Source: Bactericera cockerelli
Taxonomy: Eukaryota; Arthropoda; Insecta; Hemiptera; Triozidae
DNA length: 64,000 nt
Assembly: GCA_024516035.1 (NCBI GenBank)
Contig: CM044957.1
Location: 21,485,570-21,549,569 of the forward strand
Direction of reading: 5' to 3'
Position 1 is the stretch's first letter; the number at the start of each line of letters is the position of its first letter. This document shows positions 33,601-46,170 of this stretch, in pieces. The notes beneath the pieces are model-generated. The model was given only the letters and a program-made list of their open reading frames with translations, had not been told where the DNA came from and made no database searches. The position numbers and the translations under genes were made by a program.

Positions 33601-34088
33601 TAGTATACTATACTATAAATAAATAAAAATCCATTGTAAAAATGTATCACATTACTACAAATAAATTATACTATACTATATACTTTCTACATCTTTCAGG
33701 TAATTGAAAGTAAAAAGAAAAGTTTTCTCGGTACTCAGAATTTCAAATAATGAAAATAACTACAAACTATGCATGTGTACGTGTTTATTTAATTGGCGTT
33801 GCAAAATTTTAGCAGAACTCTCTATTGGTTATGTTATGAGTTATGATTCAAGCTAGTCGATTATTATATGACACCGTGAAGCTGCATGCACTGCATGCAG
33901 CCATACAAGAGTGGCACCGGCTAGTTATCTCACTCACCGCAAGAATCATCTTATCTGATCAATTTTCTCATTGAATGGTTATAAAAATGATATGACCAAT
34001 CGTTCAAGGCCAATCAAAAAGTTATCATATTGGTTTTAATCACTATCTTGATATCAAAATTACTCAAATTTGACTTTGAGTATATTTA

Positions 34089-34134
34089 CCATAGTTGGGA
34101 ATCGAACCACCGACCTCCGGGTTACGAGTCCACT
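34089..34134 (-). repeat. tRNA 3-prime-half-like fragment
   Basis: Minus strand GGACTCGTAACCCGGAGGTC then GGTGGTTCGATTCCCAAC resembles the anticodon and T arms of a tRNA (loop CTCGTAA, Thr-like). No 5-prime half, so a SINE head or tRNA pseudogene. Confidence 0.45.
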
Positions 34135-34138
34135 GTTG

Positions 34139-34280
34139 GTATGAACATAAGAGGAAATAGAAAGAGAGAGGGTAAAAGTGTTCTCAATTTGATATAATTT
34201 ATTTTTAGCTAATTATACTCATTCTATTGAGTAGGGCGTTCTTCATTTTGTAACCACGAAGTGCCGTTTTTAGGGGAATA
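34139..34280 (+). mobile_element. dispersed repeat (copy of the element beside exon 11)
   Basis: AGGAAATAGAAAGAGAGAGG ... TTTGTAACCACGAAGTGCCG with TTTTTAGGGGA end. Reverse copy at 39067-39240. Confidence 0.65.
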
Positions 34281-35378
34281 AAAAGTACAAACCGAGGAGT
34301 GAAAAACTTTCTCTGCAAAAAAACTATAAACTTTGCAGAAATTTACTCCGCACTGCGCGAATTTAAAGCTTTGTGAAATAGAAACACGAAAATTACTCCG
34401 CATCACAACTCCCCAAATCGATCCGCAAAAAAACTTTGCAAAAGTGTTTCAGGAACAGAAATTGGATTTGCGGAGGGAGAAGTGCGGAGTCACTCCGCGC
34501 TTTCAAGAACAGGGCCCAGGTGCGTGTAGCAGGCCCAACCATTTGAAACAAGCCAATGCTCAACTCTCTTCTTAATCTCTGTTTGACGAAATAAAAAATA
34601 CCGGACAAACTGTTGGAGTCCTTAAACAAATACCCAAAGGGGCACGACACATGATATGTTCCAAGTACACTAACCTATTGAACGACTGTCATGAAAAAAA
34701 AAAAAAAAAAACAGAACACGCATGGAAAAGTCTCCTGTTGTTTCCTTACACAGTACTGAAACAACCCGTACGTATAAAAGGAGATTCAACAAGTTTGGCA
34801 ACACACGTGAAACAGAATTTAACCCAATGTAATGAAGCCCTTCACCTCCATCTGTATCATGCCGCTCCAAGCCAAAGCCTCACGAGGAAAACACAAAAAA
34901 GATTGTAGAAGCGAAGATGAATGATGGTGAAATTTGTGGTGCTGTTTTTTTTTTTTTTTTTCCCCCAGCAGGATTCAATAGCACCTAAAACTAAATCCAT
35001 CCTAAGCTATTGGAGGACAAAGATCCTTTTTTTTTCAACAATTGGTAAAATGTTGCGCTCAGATACAATCTACATCTTTTCAGCAACTTGTGGTTGTGGG
35101 TAAGTAATGTTGTTTGGGCAAGAGAAAAATGACAAAGTAACGCCCTGCACTTGTGTGCAAGTGACGTGTGGTGAATTAATAGTATTGATAGTCAGTGGTA
35201 AGAGATGTACATTATTTCTGAGCTGTAACATTAATTTTATTGAGTAAAATTATGTACATTAAAAGGAAAAATCAATTGATAATAATTAATTGATATTAAA
35301 AAGAAAGCTTATGTACTAATTACCTAAAAAATGCATTTTTTTTACCTATTTATTTATTTTTATGGCATAATTATTATA

Positions 35379-35738
35379 TTAATAAGAGTTTTCCTCGTCT
35401 GAGATTAAGGATTCACCAGACGAGAGATCCGACAGGATTTCCTGTGGTAATCTACGTTTGAGTCTCTTTTGTGTGCGTTTTTTACCTAATTTATAATGGT
35501 TTTTAGTTTTTCTCAAACGAATAATACATTTTTTTGTGAGAGATTTAATGTGATGACGGACGGTTTCTATTCTGAGTTCTTGGTGTAGTTGTTTGTTTCT
35601 TATAAACCATGGTGCGTTGACAGCAATTCTAAGAATTTTATTTTGAAAAACTTGTAAATTAGACAGATTGGTGGGTGAGGCTGTACTCCAGGCCGGGCAT
35701 GCGTATACAAAGATCCTGAATAGCAGCTTTCTGTTCAT
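35379..35738 (-). pseudogene. Jockey-like LINE RT C-terminal fragment
   Basis: One open frame of 119 codons with YACPAWSTASPTNLSNLQVF, QNKILRIAVNAPWFIRNKQL and HQELRIETVRHHI, the conserved region after the RT domain of Jockey-like LINEs. The RT and endonuclease are missing, so a 5-prime-truncated dead copy. Confidence 0.8.
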
Positions 35739-35739
35739 T

Positions 35740-37570
35740 TTCTATGCTTGCCTGAATCTTTCCTTCCTGTATTTTCTGTTTCTTCAAGAGAAGTTTGGGA
35801 AAGTATAAGAAGTTTTCCTAACGGTCCTGCTGTTGGTTTAGATGGTCTGCGTCTCAACATCTCAAGGACATGATAAATGGAATTTCAGATCAAGAACGAG
35901 ACAAGCTTCTTCAAGCTCTGGCGTTAGTGCTATCCTTGCTCATTCGTGTTCATCTTCCTGAGATTTTGTGTCCAGTACTTTATGGTGGCTATACACTACT
36001 AACGCCAACACATTAAAATTTCAGTGTTCAAACGAGAAACACGCAAACATGTCATGTTTTACAGTGACCTAGCAAAAATTTATGATTGTTTTTACTGTAT
36101 TTCCATGAATTGATGATCTATTTCTAGGCTCTAGAGATTTGCAAATATTTTCTCAAGTCATGAACGTGCGCACACAATCGATCAATACCTACAAAAAGTC
36201 ATAAATTCAGATGAAGGATTCAATAGTATAAATGACATATAGGTAAGTAGGTAGCTGATAACTGACATGTATCGGACTGATAACTGACTTGTGAAGGAAA
36301 ACTTCCTCGCAAGTTATAAATAAGTACTCTACAATAGGAAAGAGCAACTTACATTCTATGATTTTTTCATGTCATATGAACAAGGTGGGTACAGTGATAA
36401 AATGTCTGTGTAATTGATTTCACATCACTTTACTTCAACAGTATACTTTAGTAAGCATATTGGTTTTGTTTTATATAAGTAGAAACTTAAGTTTGTGAGC
36501 AACTATTGTTGTTTTAGTGATTTTTTAATAATAAATATCTATGATTGATTTTTTTTGTATGATAGGTATTTATTAAAATAATTAAATAAACAATTTAAGT
36601 AGGTACATGGAGAATTTTTCCTGAATACTCAATTATTATTCATGTGTTAATTAATCTCATGAAATGTGTATGTAATGATAATACAAAGAATTTTGTAGGT
36701 ATTTATTGAAATAATTAAATAAACAATTTAAGTACATGGAGAATTTTTCCTGAAATGTAGTGAACCAAAAATAATAAAAGCAGTACATCTTACTATAAGA
36801 AAGTGTATTAGAAGACAGGACTTAGATTTTCATTTAACATTGTAAAAAAATCTAAACGTACTCAATTATTACTCATGTGTTAAACAATTTCATGAAATGT
36901 GTATGTAATGATAATACAAAGAATTTTGTACAATATAGAAAATACGTAGAAAATGTTGGGACAAATCTCATGTATAATTCCAGGATCAATTACATGACCA
37001 TTATTAATTCTCCTCTAATGCGGACGTGGATCAATGGATATACCTCTCCGTGCCTATAGCGGCAACACTTTCCGGACAAGTCTTTTGAAAAAGGTAAGAA
37101 AGTGAATACTGTGTAGGTTTTTATTTAGTGTAAATATGTAAATTTTTATTTTAGTGTTAATAAACTAGTGTGACACCAAGTGACCAAACTGACTACATTC
37201 CTTATCACTCGAAAAGAAGTCGGTATTGATGACTCGACGGTCAACGGTAACGGTTCGCTAAAAAATAATCTCAAATTCGTGATCATTGAATTTGTTATGT
37301 CACAACCTCCATGTAACATGGAGATTCTCTGGAGGTTTCATCCATATGGTGAGTTGTTGACTTACATGATGACCCTTTCTTGCTTTACGTAGGTACGGTG
37401 CCACAGTTAGCTGAGGACGAGGTGGATAACCAGCACTTCTGTCTGGTATTTCCAATAATCAGTATTCAATTTAATTTGTAAAAACATTTTCTTATGTCCG
37501 CTATCATAACAATAGGAAAAAGACGAAAATGTAATAAAACTACAAATAGATCCATGTACAGCTTGGGACC
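35740..37570. other. intergenic, with alternating direct repeats
   Basis: TACATGGAGAATTTTTCCTG occurs at about 36604 and 36735. CATGAAATGTGTATGTAATG ATAATACAAAGAATTTTGTA occurs at about 36659 and 36892. The two units alternate, suggesting an unequal duplication. No gene seen. Confidence 0.6.
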
Positions 37571-37578
37571 TACATATA

Positions 37579-37803
37579 CTATAAATAATTTAATGATTTA
37601 GTACTTGAACATTGCATTGAAGCATCGTAGACACATGTAAACTTGGAACCTGCCTTATCAGACCGGGCTACCATGTGGTGAGGAATGAAAAATTGTGAGC
37701 CATCAGATTGATCAGGCGCAACACACAAGTAATCTTCATCAAGGTTCTCTTTGATGACGTCATAATAAGCTGACCGCAACTCTGCATGAGATTTGAGCTT
37801 TCT
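37579..37803 (-). pseudogene. BEL/Pao retrotransposon RT remnant
   Basis: The minus strand encodes KLKSHAELRSAYYDVIKENL then FFIPHHMVARSDKAGSKFTC VYDASMQCSSTKSLN. The pattern PHH...K...VYDAS...S is the start of the RT domain in BEL/Pao elements. The frame stops at 37579 and the rest is missing. Confidence 0.7.
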
Positions 37804-38245
37804 CTCCTAGCTCCTTAGCTGTAAAAACCTATTGCGGGCACGATGATAGATGACAAGAGTCGCCCAACTTATCTGGACTGCTCTTGAACGGAAGAAAAAC
37901 AGTGTACGAACGATTGTCATTTCTATCTATCATGACTATTTAGCATGTCCGGCGCCGAAGTATTCTCTATCTCCCAAAAAACGTTTAAAAACTGTCAACG
38001 GAGAGCTCCTTAAGAGTACAGAATTAATTATATGTTCTGCCCTCTATATCTTAAAAACTTTCTTGCACTGAGTTGATAGGTTGTCGCGACAAATTTCGAG
38101 AAAAAATGTCATTTAGGTCGAAAAACGTGAAAAAAAAATTGTGTTACCAATCCAATTTTTATCTTATTCATTGTAGTTTAACCCAAAGGATATATAACCT
38201 AGTTTTGAAGAATGCCCTGATCCAAACGGACCTATGTGCAAAATT

Positions 38246-38518
38246 TCAAGTTTCTTGGTCAAACGGTGTGGATTTGTAAAAAGAACATACATAATTACAT
38301 ACATTTCTAATTAGACGTTCATCGATGCGATGTGTCTTGCTTTGAACTCCTCCTCTGCACGATGCCCCCCTCATGTGACTTGTGAAACCAGCCTTGGACT
38401 TGCAGGAGCGGCCACACGACCGAAAGGTGAACCCAGGGGTGTTGGTGGAGGGTGACTGAGACTGCTGCTGGGTGGCCTGGATACTGGTGGAGGGGTCTTC
38501 GCTGTCTCCTATCTGCAT
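38246..38518 (-). pseudogene. LINE C-terminal zinc-finger remnant
   Basis: The frame contains CGRSCKSKAGFTSHMRGASC, a Cys/His finger common at the end of LINE ORFs and like the last finger of the ORF at the left edge. Preceding Ser/Gln/Thr-rich sequence. Nothing else of the element is recognisable. Confidence 0.55.
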
Positions 38519-38569
38519 TTGTTCCTCTTATGCTATCTTTATTTTTCCTTCTTGGGGTCATCGTAAACT

Positions 38570-40290
38570 AAATTTCTCTTTAAGTTTTACTTGTTGAACG
38601 GCAAAAAAACTGGCAGTCGGAGTATGATTTTTCGGAACTTGTTTAAATTTTTAATTGAGAAAATTATACCGCGACCGCCAGTTTTCATTGCCGGCTGAAA
38701 GATAAATCTAATCTTAAGAGATATCTACTTAAAGGTCTTGATGGGATCATTGCAAATTTATTATTTTTTCGTCCGGTCCACTGGGTGGTACCTGGCGGAA
38801 TTTTAATTTTCTTTGACGAACACACTTTTGAATCCTTAGCATAGTTTGTGGCCAGATTTTGAATTGCCTATATTTTCAAAACTGAAGCAACATTATGATT
38901 TTTTCTCAAATAGAATGCTAGAAAAGAGAATGTCATTTATTTTAATAATCACCATTCACGTTTTGAAGATCACATAACGGAGATATTGATCTTAATACAG
39001 AATGCATTTTTATTCAAAATTTGTTATGACGCATGAACTTCATTTTGGTTTAAAAAAAAGTACTGACATCCCCCAAAAATACCACATCGCGGTTACAAAA
39101 AGAAGAACGCCCTGCTCAAAAAAATGAGTACAATTAGCTAAAATAAATGATATCAAATTGAGAACACCTTACGTCCTTTATCTCCTCTTTCTATTTATAG
39201 CACTCCTCTCTGAATTTATTCCTCTTATTTTATGTTATCTTTCTCTCTCCTTGCTAGGTGTCATTTTAAACTTGATTTCTCTTTAAGTTTTACTTGTTGA
39301 ACGGCAATGAAACCTCAATTAGAGCTTTATTAAAGCTGCAGCGTAAGAAATTATTTTTTCCTTCTTCTTTTTTTCTTTATTTATTTCTGGCTTATATCTG
39401 GTTTCTGTTTTCGTTCGAGTCTAACTGCGGATTTGTGTCAGTTCATGAAAAATAACTCATTATCAGTTGATTTAATAATTATTATGACTTCAAATTTACA
39501 ATCTGTATTTTACTCCTATTTAGTACTGAGTCAAGATGCAAATATGAGACCTAATTAGTTTAGACCCAGGTTATCTGAGGTCAGAACAAAATAAACAAGA
39601 AGTAAAACTAAGTGACTTCCCTTGAATGTTAACCGATCATGTTGTGAGAGAGTGAATTCAAAGTCTCGAACATTGATCCATATGGAAGTTTTTGTATACC
39701 TACGAGTACTTAAAAGTAAGTACATTTCCATTATAATACACCATCAGAAAATCATTCATGTCATTATTTATCTCAGAATATTTATACATAAAGTTTAGTG
39801 ACATATTTAATAATTACATGTTCACCATTTTGATTTTTGAATCCAAAGAGGTAGGGCAATCTCGCGCTTTTTTCTGATCTCACGTGACAGAGATCCGCAA
39901 GTAAAATCACGCGAGATTGTGCGAGATAAGGTAAAAATGATTCAAAATTGTGAAAAAAATAATTTTTCCCTTCGAAATTGAATTTTGCAGATCGCTCTAA
40001 TTTGAATGGTATTATAGTTATATGCAATCTATAGCACATCAGGCTAGTTAAGGAATAAATCGTAGAGTGCGTAAGACGTGACGGACGCAGCCAATTCCTT
40101 CGGATATTAGTTCAAGATGGTGAGATAGTAAACATACAAAAAGTCCTAACGTCTAGAATAGGAGGAAAATTGAGTTAGGGGTGGGGGAGGTGGTTCAAAG
40201 GAGGTGAAAAGAGGCCCCATTTACGGCTAAAATATAAAGAACACTACTTATTTGAAAACGCCTTGTACGAGTATGATTCTAATGCTCACT
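38570..40290. other. intergenic, no gene seen
   Basis: AT-rich. 39067-39290 is a reverse copy of the repeat at 22560 and 34139; GATTTCTCTTTAAGTTTTAC recurs at 38573 and 39272. Short inverted words around AATCTCGCGC/GCGAGATTG at 39858 and 39910. Confidence 0.55.
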
Positions 40291-40329
40291 TTTGTGGAAC
40301 AATTATCCAGCGAGGGGTTTCACTACACA

Positions 40330-41090
40330 CTCTAACGTGATTCTTCGAAGGCTGGTTGTTGGTACATTTGGAGTCATTATGTCTGGTCTCGCAGCACTTG
40401 GAGCAGACGATCCTTCCTTTTGTTTTCTTCGCCTGAATAGTTTTCGGGTGGTCGGATCTAAGTTGGCTCCAAGGTTTGTCTTGACAGTTTCAGTAGATTT
40501 TCTGTCAATTTCCCTTTTTTTTAAAAAAGATGAGTGTTTCACAGCCTTTTTTATTTCGTAGCCATGAAACAGGAACTACTGTAACACTTGTGGTCTGTCT
40601 TGTAGCCTGTCCATCCCGTAGTATGCCTCTTCTCTAATGGGTGAGAAATGACACAATACTATGGAGAACATGGTTTTGAATTCTTTCCATGTTACATTTG
40701 GTTGAGAGGTCATTGATAATCATTGGGCTGCAATTCCCTTCAAAGCGTTGCTTATTGTTAGAATGAACTCGCCACTCGCCAATGTATGATTTGAGAGGTG
40801 TGCTCTAATGTACAAAGCTTGATAGACAGGCTTTAGGGTAAACGCCATCACCTTCAGGATGAAAAGTTGGTTTGGATATCTGGCGAGGTTAATTATAAGG
40901 TAAACTCTTTATCGGTTGTTCCAAGAACTGTATAGGCTCGGCGCTATAAGAGTTTGATGTACTCGCTCCTGAGCCATGCTTTGCATTCGGCATTTACTTG
41001 GAATTCCTCGAATCGTTCTGACCAGTTTGATGGTAACGAGAGGTTGCAGATCCCACTTCTGATGTAGAAGGCCGAAAGTCCGGAATAGAT
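40330..41090 (-). pseudogene. degenerate gag-like remnant with CCHC knuckle
   Basis: The minus strand reads, across stops, SLPSNWSERFEEFQVNAECK near 41030, LARYPNQLF with MAFTLKPVYQALYIRA near 40850, and CSKCCETRHNDSKC (CX2CX4HX4C) near 40400. That order suits a retrotransposon gag. At least two stops interrupt it. Class not assigned. Confidence 0.4.
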
Positions 41091-41355
41091 TGCCAGTGGT
41101 CGTCGGACCAAATTTCTAATTCTTCACTCTTATTGTACACAGATAAATAATACACAGACACAGTTTGTTTAAAAGATAATATTAGATTAGATTAGCGAAC
41201 TATATTCATTTACATTGATTATGAATTATATTAGTAGTAACTAGGCACGTTGCAGCCAGACCTGTAGCGCATGTGAGTTATCCAGGCATGGCCAACTTTT
41301 AATTGATACATTATTTGTATTTTTAAGTGTCCATAATAGTTTCTATACTAACACA

Positions 41356-41690
41356 GTCTCCGTGGCGTAACGGTTGGGACTACTGCCCGTGGTCCAGAGA
41401 TCCTGAGTTCGATCCCCGGTCGGAGAAGAATTTTCACACAGAAAATTCTGTTTCCTCCGTATATGTGGCAATTCCGGCCCTATCCAGGCTGGGTGAGTTT
41501 AATGTGGGTAGCTGGTATGATTCCCAGCGAATCGAGGGTAAAACCCCCGTCCCAATCCAGGACGTTGAATCAAATGGAATCGTTGGCGTTTGAAAGGGCA
41601 TCCACCCGTAAAAAATGTGCCAAAATCAACCATGAGGTTGAACAACGTCGACCCTGCTTAAGCGGGATAAGACAGAGTAAAAGAAGAAGA
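41356..41690 (+). mobile_element. tRNA-headed SINE carrying the same body as the 5S SINE
   Basis: CGTGGCGTAACGGTTGGGAC (box A) and GAGTTCGATCCCCGGT (box B) form a tRNA-like head. The body CCAGGCTGGGTGAGTTTAAT GTGGGTAGCTGG, then GCGAATCGAGGGTAAAACCC CCGTC is the same as in 11322-11602. The tail is AGAAGAAGA. Confidence 0.85.
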
Positions 41691-41849
41691 TCAGCTTTCA
41701 GTTGACATATCGATCGAAAAATTCTGATTAGCCGTTCTTGAGCTACGCTCCGTAAGGGCAAAAAATTGATGGTTCACACAATTTTTTTACGTTTTTCGAC
41801 TTAAATGACATTTGTGTGTGATGTGTGTGAGTATGTGTGGTGTTTGTGT

Positions 41850-42061
41850 TTGTATAATATCTGAAGAACGCTAAATCGTAGAGCGATGAACTTTGGCATG
41901 TAGCTGCGGGGCACCCTAGCCAGCCTGGGTAGGGCCGGAAATGACAGCCTCACATGTACGGGGAACAGAATTTTCTGAGTGAAAAATCTGCTGCGACCGG
42001 GGATCGAACTCAGTATCTCTGGACTACGGGCAGTAGTCACAACCGTTACGCCACGGAGGCT
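41850..42061 (-). mobile_element. tRNA-headed SINE, inverted partner, different 3-prime part
   Basis: The reverse strand repeats the head of the previous SINE (CCTCCGTGGCGTAACGGTTG, GAGTTCGATCCCCGGTCGCA) but after CCCTACCCAGGCTGG it departs into AAGTTCATCGCTCTACGATT TAGCG. Lies tail to tail with 41356-41690. A GT array at 41813-41850 borders it. Confidence 0.75.
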
Positions 42062-42079
42062 AGCATCAACTGAAAGCTG

Positions 42080-44250
42080 ATACCCTTACTTAAAACTTTC
42101 TCCCTTACTTAAAACTTCAAAACCCCCCACTATCCACGAAAAGGTGTATTTTGGTAGATCGTGGCGTTTTAGGCTAGACTGTTAAAGATATCTAAAAATG
42201 TATGAGGATTGACCCCCCATAAACCAGCCATAAAACACACGAATCCAAGAATTTTTTGTCTAAAAAGAAACCTAGTTTTATATAAATAAAAAAAATCTTT
42301 AAAGAATCCTAGTTTTACATAAAATTTTAAATATAATATTAAACCAAAACCCCTAAAAGTGTATTTGGTGTACTTTGGTAGACTTTTTGGCTCAATGACT
42401 GAAGATATCAAAAGATAAGTGAAGATGGACTTCCCACACTGTTGATGAAGCTCAAATTTCCAACTTATTTCTACAAAGAATGGAAAAAATAGGCAACTTA
42501 ACCAGCAGTGCTGGTCTCAATTTGTTTCATTGCTGCTCACTAGGAAAGATTAGGGACTTTTTTTTTAAACCAGTTTCTTAAAAACTTGTTTTTCGTATAT
42601 CTTTTTATATATCGAAACCACGTAAATTAAGTTTTTGACTTTTTATTTTATTTTTTAAATATAATAGTAATAATAATACGTAAAAATGAATACTTAGCTC
42701 GACTACCTTTTTTAACACGAAATGTTTTTTGCTGAGATAAATATAAATTGGAACTTGCACTATAGATAGTGCCTCATTCACACGAAGTAAGAGCTATTAG
42801 CCATTAGTCATTAATTACAAGTCGACAACTATTGCAACAGAAATCAAGTACCTACCTAGTTTGTTGAGTGTAATTAAAAAAATATGAGATTAATTCGGAA
42901 AATTAGCTCTACCACTTTCCACTAAATTTTAAGCAATTTTTTGTATATTTAACCAAAAAAATCAATCAAAGATCTTTTTAAAGAAGTCTTAGTTTTATCA
43001 TTAAGACGTTTCTTCAAAATAATTTTGTGCGGTTAACGTTATTTTTTCTACTGTGGATGTATAGTGATAAATTAAAAAAAATATAAATCATTTCTACTTA
43101 ATAAATATTTTTCTTTCTTTTTTGTTTTAACCTTTCTTAATTTTATCACACCGTGTTTTGAGTTCAATATTTTTCTGTGATATTGGATACACCTTATTTG
43201 CATCAATTATTAGACATCGCAAACATGACAAAATTTACCAAGATGAAGTGGAGTAAAGTTGAACAAAATGATGATGTAAGTACCCAGTACCCACCTAACA
43301 TTAGGTAAACATTAGTTTACCTAATTTTCAATCTAAACAATATCAGACAGTTATATGGGATGATTCTGATACATACTTCAAAGTCAAAATCATGGATTGC
43401 GCCGTAATTTTTTTAGGAACTTTAGCATCCGCAAACAACAAACACCACCTTCTGTTGCTGTACAAATCAACACCATGTTCTGCTTGTACATTTTGTCCTC
43501 ATCTTTATAAAAAGAAATAAATGCAATAATTTTAATTATAAAGTTTTAGTATTTTAGGATCTGCACAGTCCAAATACATTTTCACCCATTGCTCCGTGTG
43601 TCAGTGTGAACAGCACACGACTTTCTATTACTGAAACGTGTGCAGGTTTCTTTAAGAGACATTTTCGTTGATTTTAAAAAAAAAAAATATCTTCCAAAGA
43701 GACGATTTTATTCTATTAATTTTTTCGATAACTGTTATAGTTTATGAGATATTTGAATTTTTATTTTTTCTCGAGATAGGTATACCAAAACACAAAATGG
43801 CGTTTAGAAATGTTCAAATTCGTTTAGAAATGCTGTCAGGTCAATTTCGAAAAAACCGACCGAAAACAATACTTTCTATAGCTTATAGGTAACTAGCCGT
43901 GTTGCGGCGTGGTGCGTTCACCGAGGCATGGCTGTGCCTGTGAAAGAAAAATATTTGGTAGATATGTATTGATAGTTAATTTGATACACTACTGTTTCTC
44001 ACTTCATAACACTGACCATAAAAATTTGATACACTACTGTTTCTCACTTCATAACACTGACCATAAAATACGCAAATATCTATGATGATTATGTAATCAT
44101 CTCTACGTTGCGACACGAAAGATTGAATTGAAGATAATCACAAAAAGAAGATAATATGGTAAAAAAATATCTAAGAATAAACATCCTCCTTTTCAATTGA
44201 GACCTTTTACATTGTCTTAATTTGCGAAGGATAGAAACAATGAAAAAATA
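42080..44250. other. intergenic, no gene seen
   Basis: AT-rich. A 54-bp tandem duplication (AATTTGATACACTACTGTTT ... CTGACCATAAAA) lies at about 43978-44066. No coding frame supported. Confidence 0.6.
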
Positions 44251-44289
44251 GTTAAAGAAATCGTTCTTTCTTTTGTTCTATAATAGCAC

Positions 44290-44520
44290 GTGGGGACGAA
44301 GAAATACTTGTGGAAGGTTAAAAATGCAGAAAGGATCAGTTCTAGGAATTATTATACCAGAAATCTGATAGGACGGCCCAATTGGAGACTGAAAAAGCTC
44401 AACTTTGAAAAAATGGACATTTTGGATATCGCATAACCGTTCTGAGCCAGTCATTTGTAACCGCACAAAATTTCAGCTCAATCCGACTTGCGGTTCTCGA
44501 GTTATAAATAAATAAACATA
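44290..44520 (+). mobile_element. dispersed repeat ending AAATTTCAGCTCAATCCGAC
   Basis: AACTTTGAAAAAATGGACAT TTTGGATATC and TGTAACCGCACAAAATTTCA match 16200-16415 and 30540-30640. The intron-5 transposon sits inside another copy. Confidence 0.65.
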
Positions 44521-44910
44521 CCAGGTCCGATAAAAAAGTTCCAGAACTATCTCAATAACTTTTTATTGTGAATTTACAAAAAATATTCGAAGTGGTCCCC
44601 TTCAAAGTACTCCCCTTGGCTACAAATACACTTCTCCCAGCGATGTTTCCATTAGTCCATGCAGGTAGAGAACGCCTCAGTAGGAAAGCTGCTCAGCTGG
44701 TCCAGCGATTTTTGATTCATGACCTCTACAGTGGCAAAACGTTGTCCTTTTAGTGGGTGCTTCAGCTTTGGGAAAAGAAAAAAGTCTATAGGGGCAGGTC
44801 AGGCAAATAGGGGGGCTGAGGAATCACGGTCATTCCGTTTTTAGCGCAGAATTGGCGAATCAGAAGAGCAGTGTGACAGGTCGCGCTGTCATGGTGGATG
44901 GATGACCCAC
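44521..44910 (-). pseudogene. mariner transposase C-terminal remnant
   Basis: The minus strand reads HDSATCHTALLIRQFCAKNG, MTVIPQPPYLPDL, then stops, and near the end GTTSNIFCKF. HD(N)A...HTA and PPYxPDL are the mariner transposase motifs around the second and third catalytic Asp. In-frame stops and loss of the last Asp region make it dead. The end CCAGGTCCGATAAAAAAGTT is the terminal part. Confidence 0.75.
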
Positions 44911-44939
44911 TCACCACATTTCCGGTCTCTTCCTCCTCA

Positions 44940-45262
44940 CATCTTTGTACAACCGATTTTGATAAAATTTTGTATGTATTTGCGTATTAGCGTTTTGAAT
45001 AGTGCATTTACATTAAAATTTTTAATAAGTTTTGATTTAGCTCTTATATTTAAGAAAATGCAAAAAAAATTGACAACTTGTACACGACTTGCCCATACAG
45101 AATTTTTTGTACAATGTAGGAAAATTGATATTCTACCATATAATACAAATTTGAAGAATACAAGTGATTTAGTGAGGTACGAGTGATTTAGTATAAAATC
45201 TCAAAATTGCCACGTGTATACAATGTGAACAAATCATGAGGACGTATTGCGTCCATAATTTT
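44940..45262 (+). mobile_element. ACTTCC repeat, 3-prime half
   Basis: CGATTTTGATAAAATTTTGT, GTGATTTAGTATAAAATCTC, ACAATGTGAACAAATCATGA and GCGTCCATAATT follow the order of the family's 3-prime half. Confidence 0.6.
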
Positions 45263-45334
45263 TTAGCTTACAATTAAACCATAGAGATTACCTACGATAT
45301 TATTTTTTAACGTCTCTTTCAACTGCATGGACAT

Positions 45335-45552
45335 AATATATCACGACGGGGGTTTTACCCTCCATTAGCTGAAAACTCACAAACCAGCTATTCAAATTAA
45401 CCTCACCCAGCCTGAGTGGGGCCAGGAATAGCCAGCATCACAAGGGTTTGATTAGAATGGTCACCAATCAAAGTCCTAGCCTCGCTGGATGATGCTTAAC
45501 TTCAATGACAGAATGAAAACTTGTGTATTAAACGCACGATTGACGTTGGCTC
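45335..45552 (-). mobile_element. 5S-derived SINE, minus
   Basis: Reverse complement starts GCCAACGTCAATCGTGCG, with GTTAAGCATCATCCAGCGAG and GACTTTGATTGGTGACC, the 5S promoter region, followed by the shared body (CACTCAGGCTGGGTGAGGTT and GGAGGGTAAAACCCCCGTCG). Confidence 0.8.
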
Positions 45553-45789
45553 ACCTATGATTCTTTACGATTAACACTAAAATAATTGAGGAAACAGTTG
45601 CTTTTCCCACTATACAATAGATGTGTCTACTTTAAACAGGTTTTATTACTAGTCTGTCTTCTTAGAGCAAAATTATTGCTCATAATACATAATTATATAG
45701 AAGAGCCTGAGTGTTTCCCAGGTAGACTGGTAATATGCGCACTGCATACCTAGAATCCCAATCATTGTTTGCCGACCTTTGCCTTGTAT

Positions 45790-46140
45790 TACTTCCTAGA
45801 AATTTCTAATATTAGAAATCGAAAGTATTTGTAAAAAAACATTATTTTTTGCTTCGATTCGATTTCCATTTTTTTATATTTCTGGGCGTTTCATACCCTG
45901 CTGAGCAGCTTTGGTATTGTGTCTGTCTGTCGGTCTGTTACATACATTCCTTGTAACGCGCAAATCTCAGAAACTACTGAAGGGATTCTGACGATTTTTT
46001 TTTTTACAAATGTTATAGGATAGGAGACGCATTGTAAATGGTCCTATTTTAAATTGATCAACTTCGCACTAGCCTTGCTGATAGAGACCAGGCGCCTGAC
46101 CACTAACTTTTAAAAGCTAGATATTTAAAGTGGCTCTTTT
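45790..46140 (+). mobile_element. ACTTCC repeat, 5-prime half
   Basis: ACTTCCTAGAAATTTCTAAT, ATTAGAAATCGAAAGTATT, GGGCGTTTCATACCCTGCTG and GTCTGTCTGTCGGTCTGT in order. Stops where the large palindrome begins. Confidence 0.65.
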
Positions 46141-46170
46141 TTTGGCAGAACCTGTATCTATATATGGTAC

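Noticed and set aside
34089..34134. Possible tRNA gene
   Set aside because: Only anticodon- and T-arm-like sequence; no acceptor 5-prime strand or D arm.
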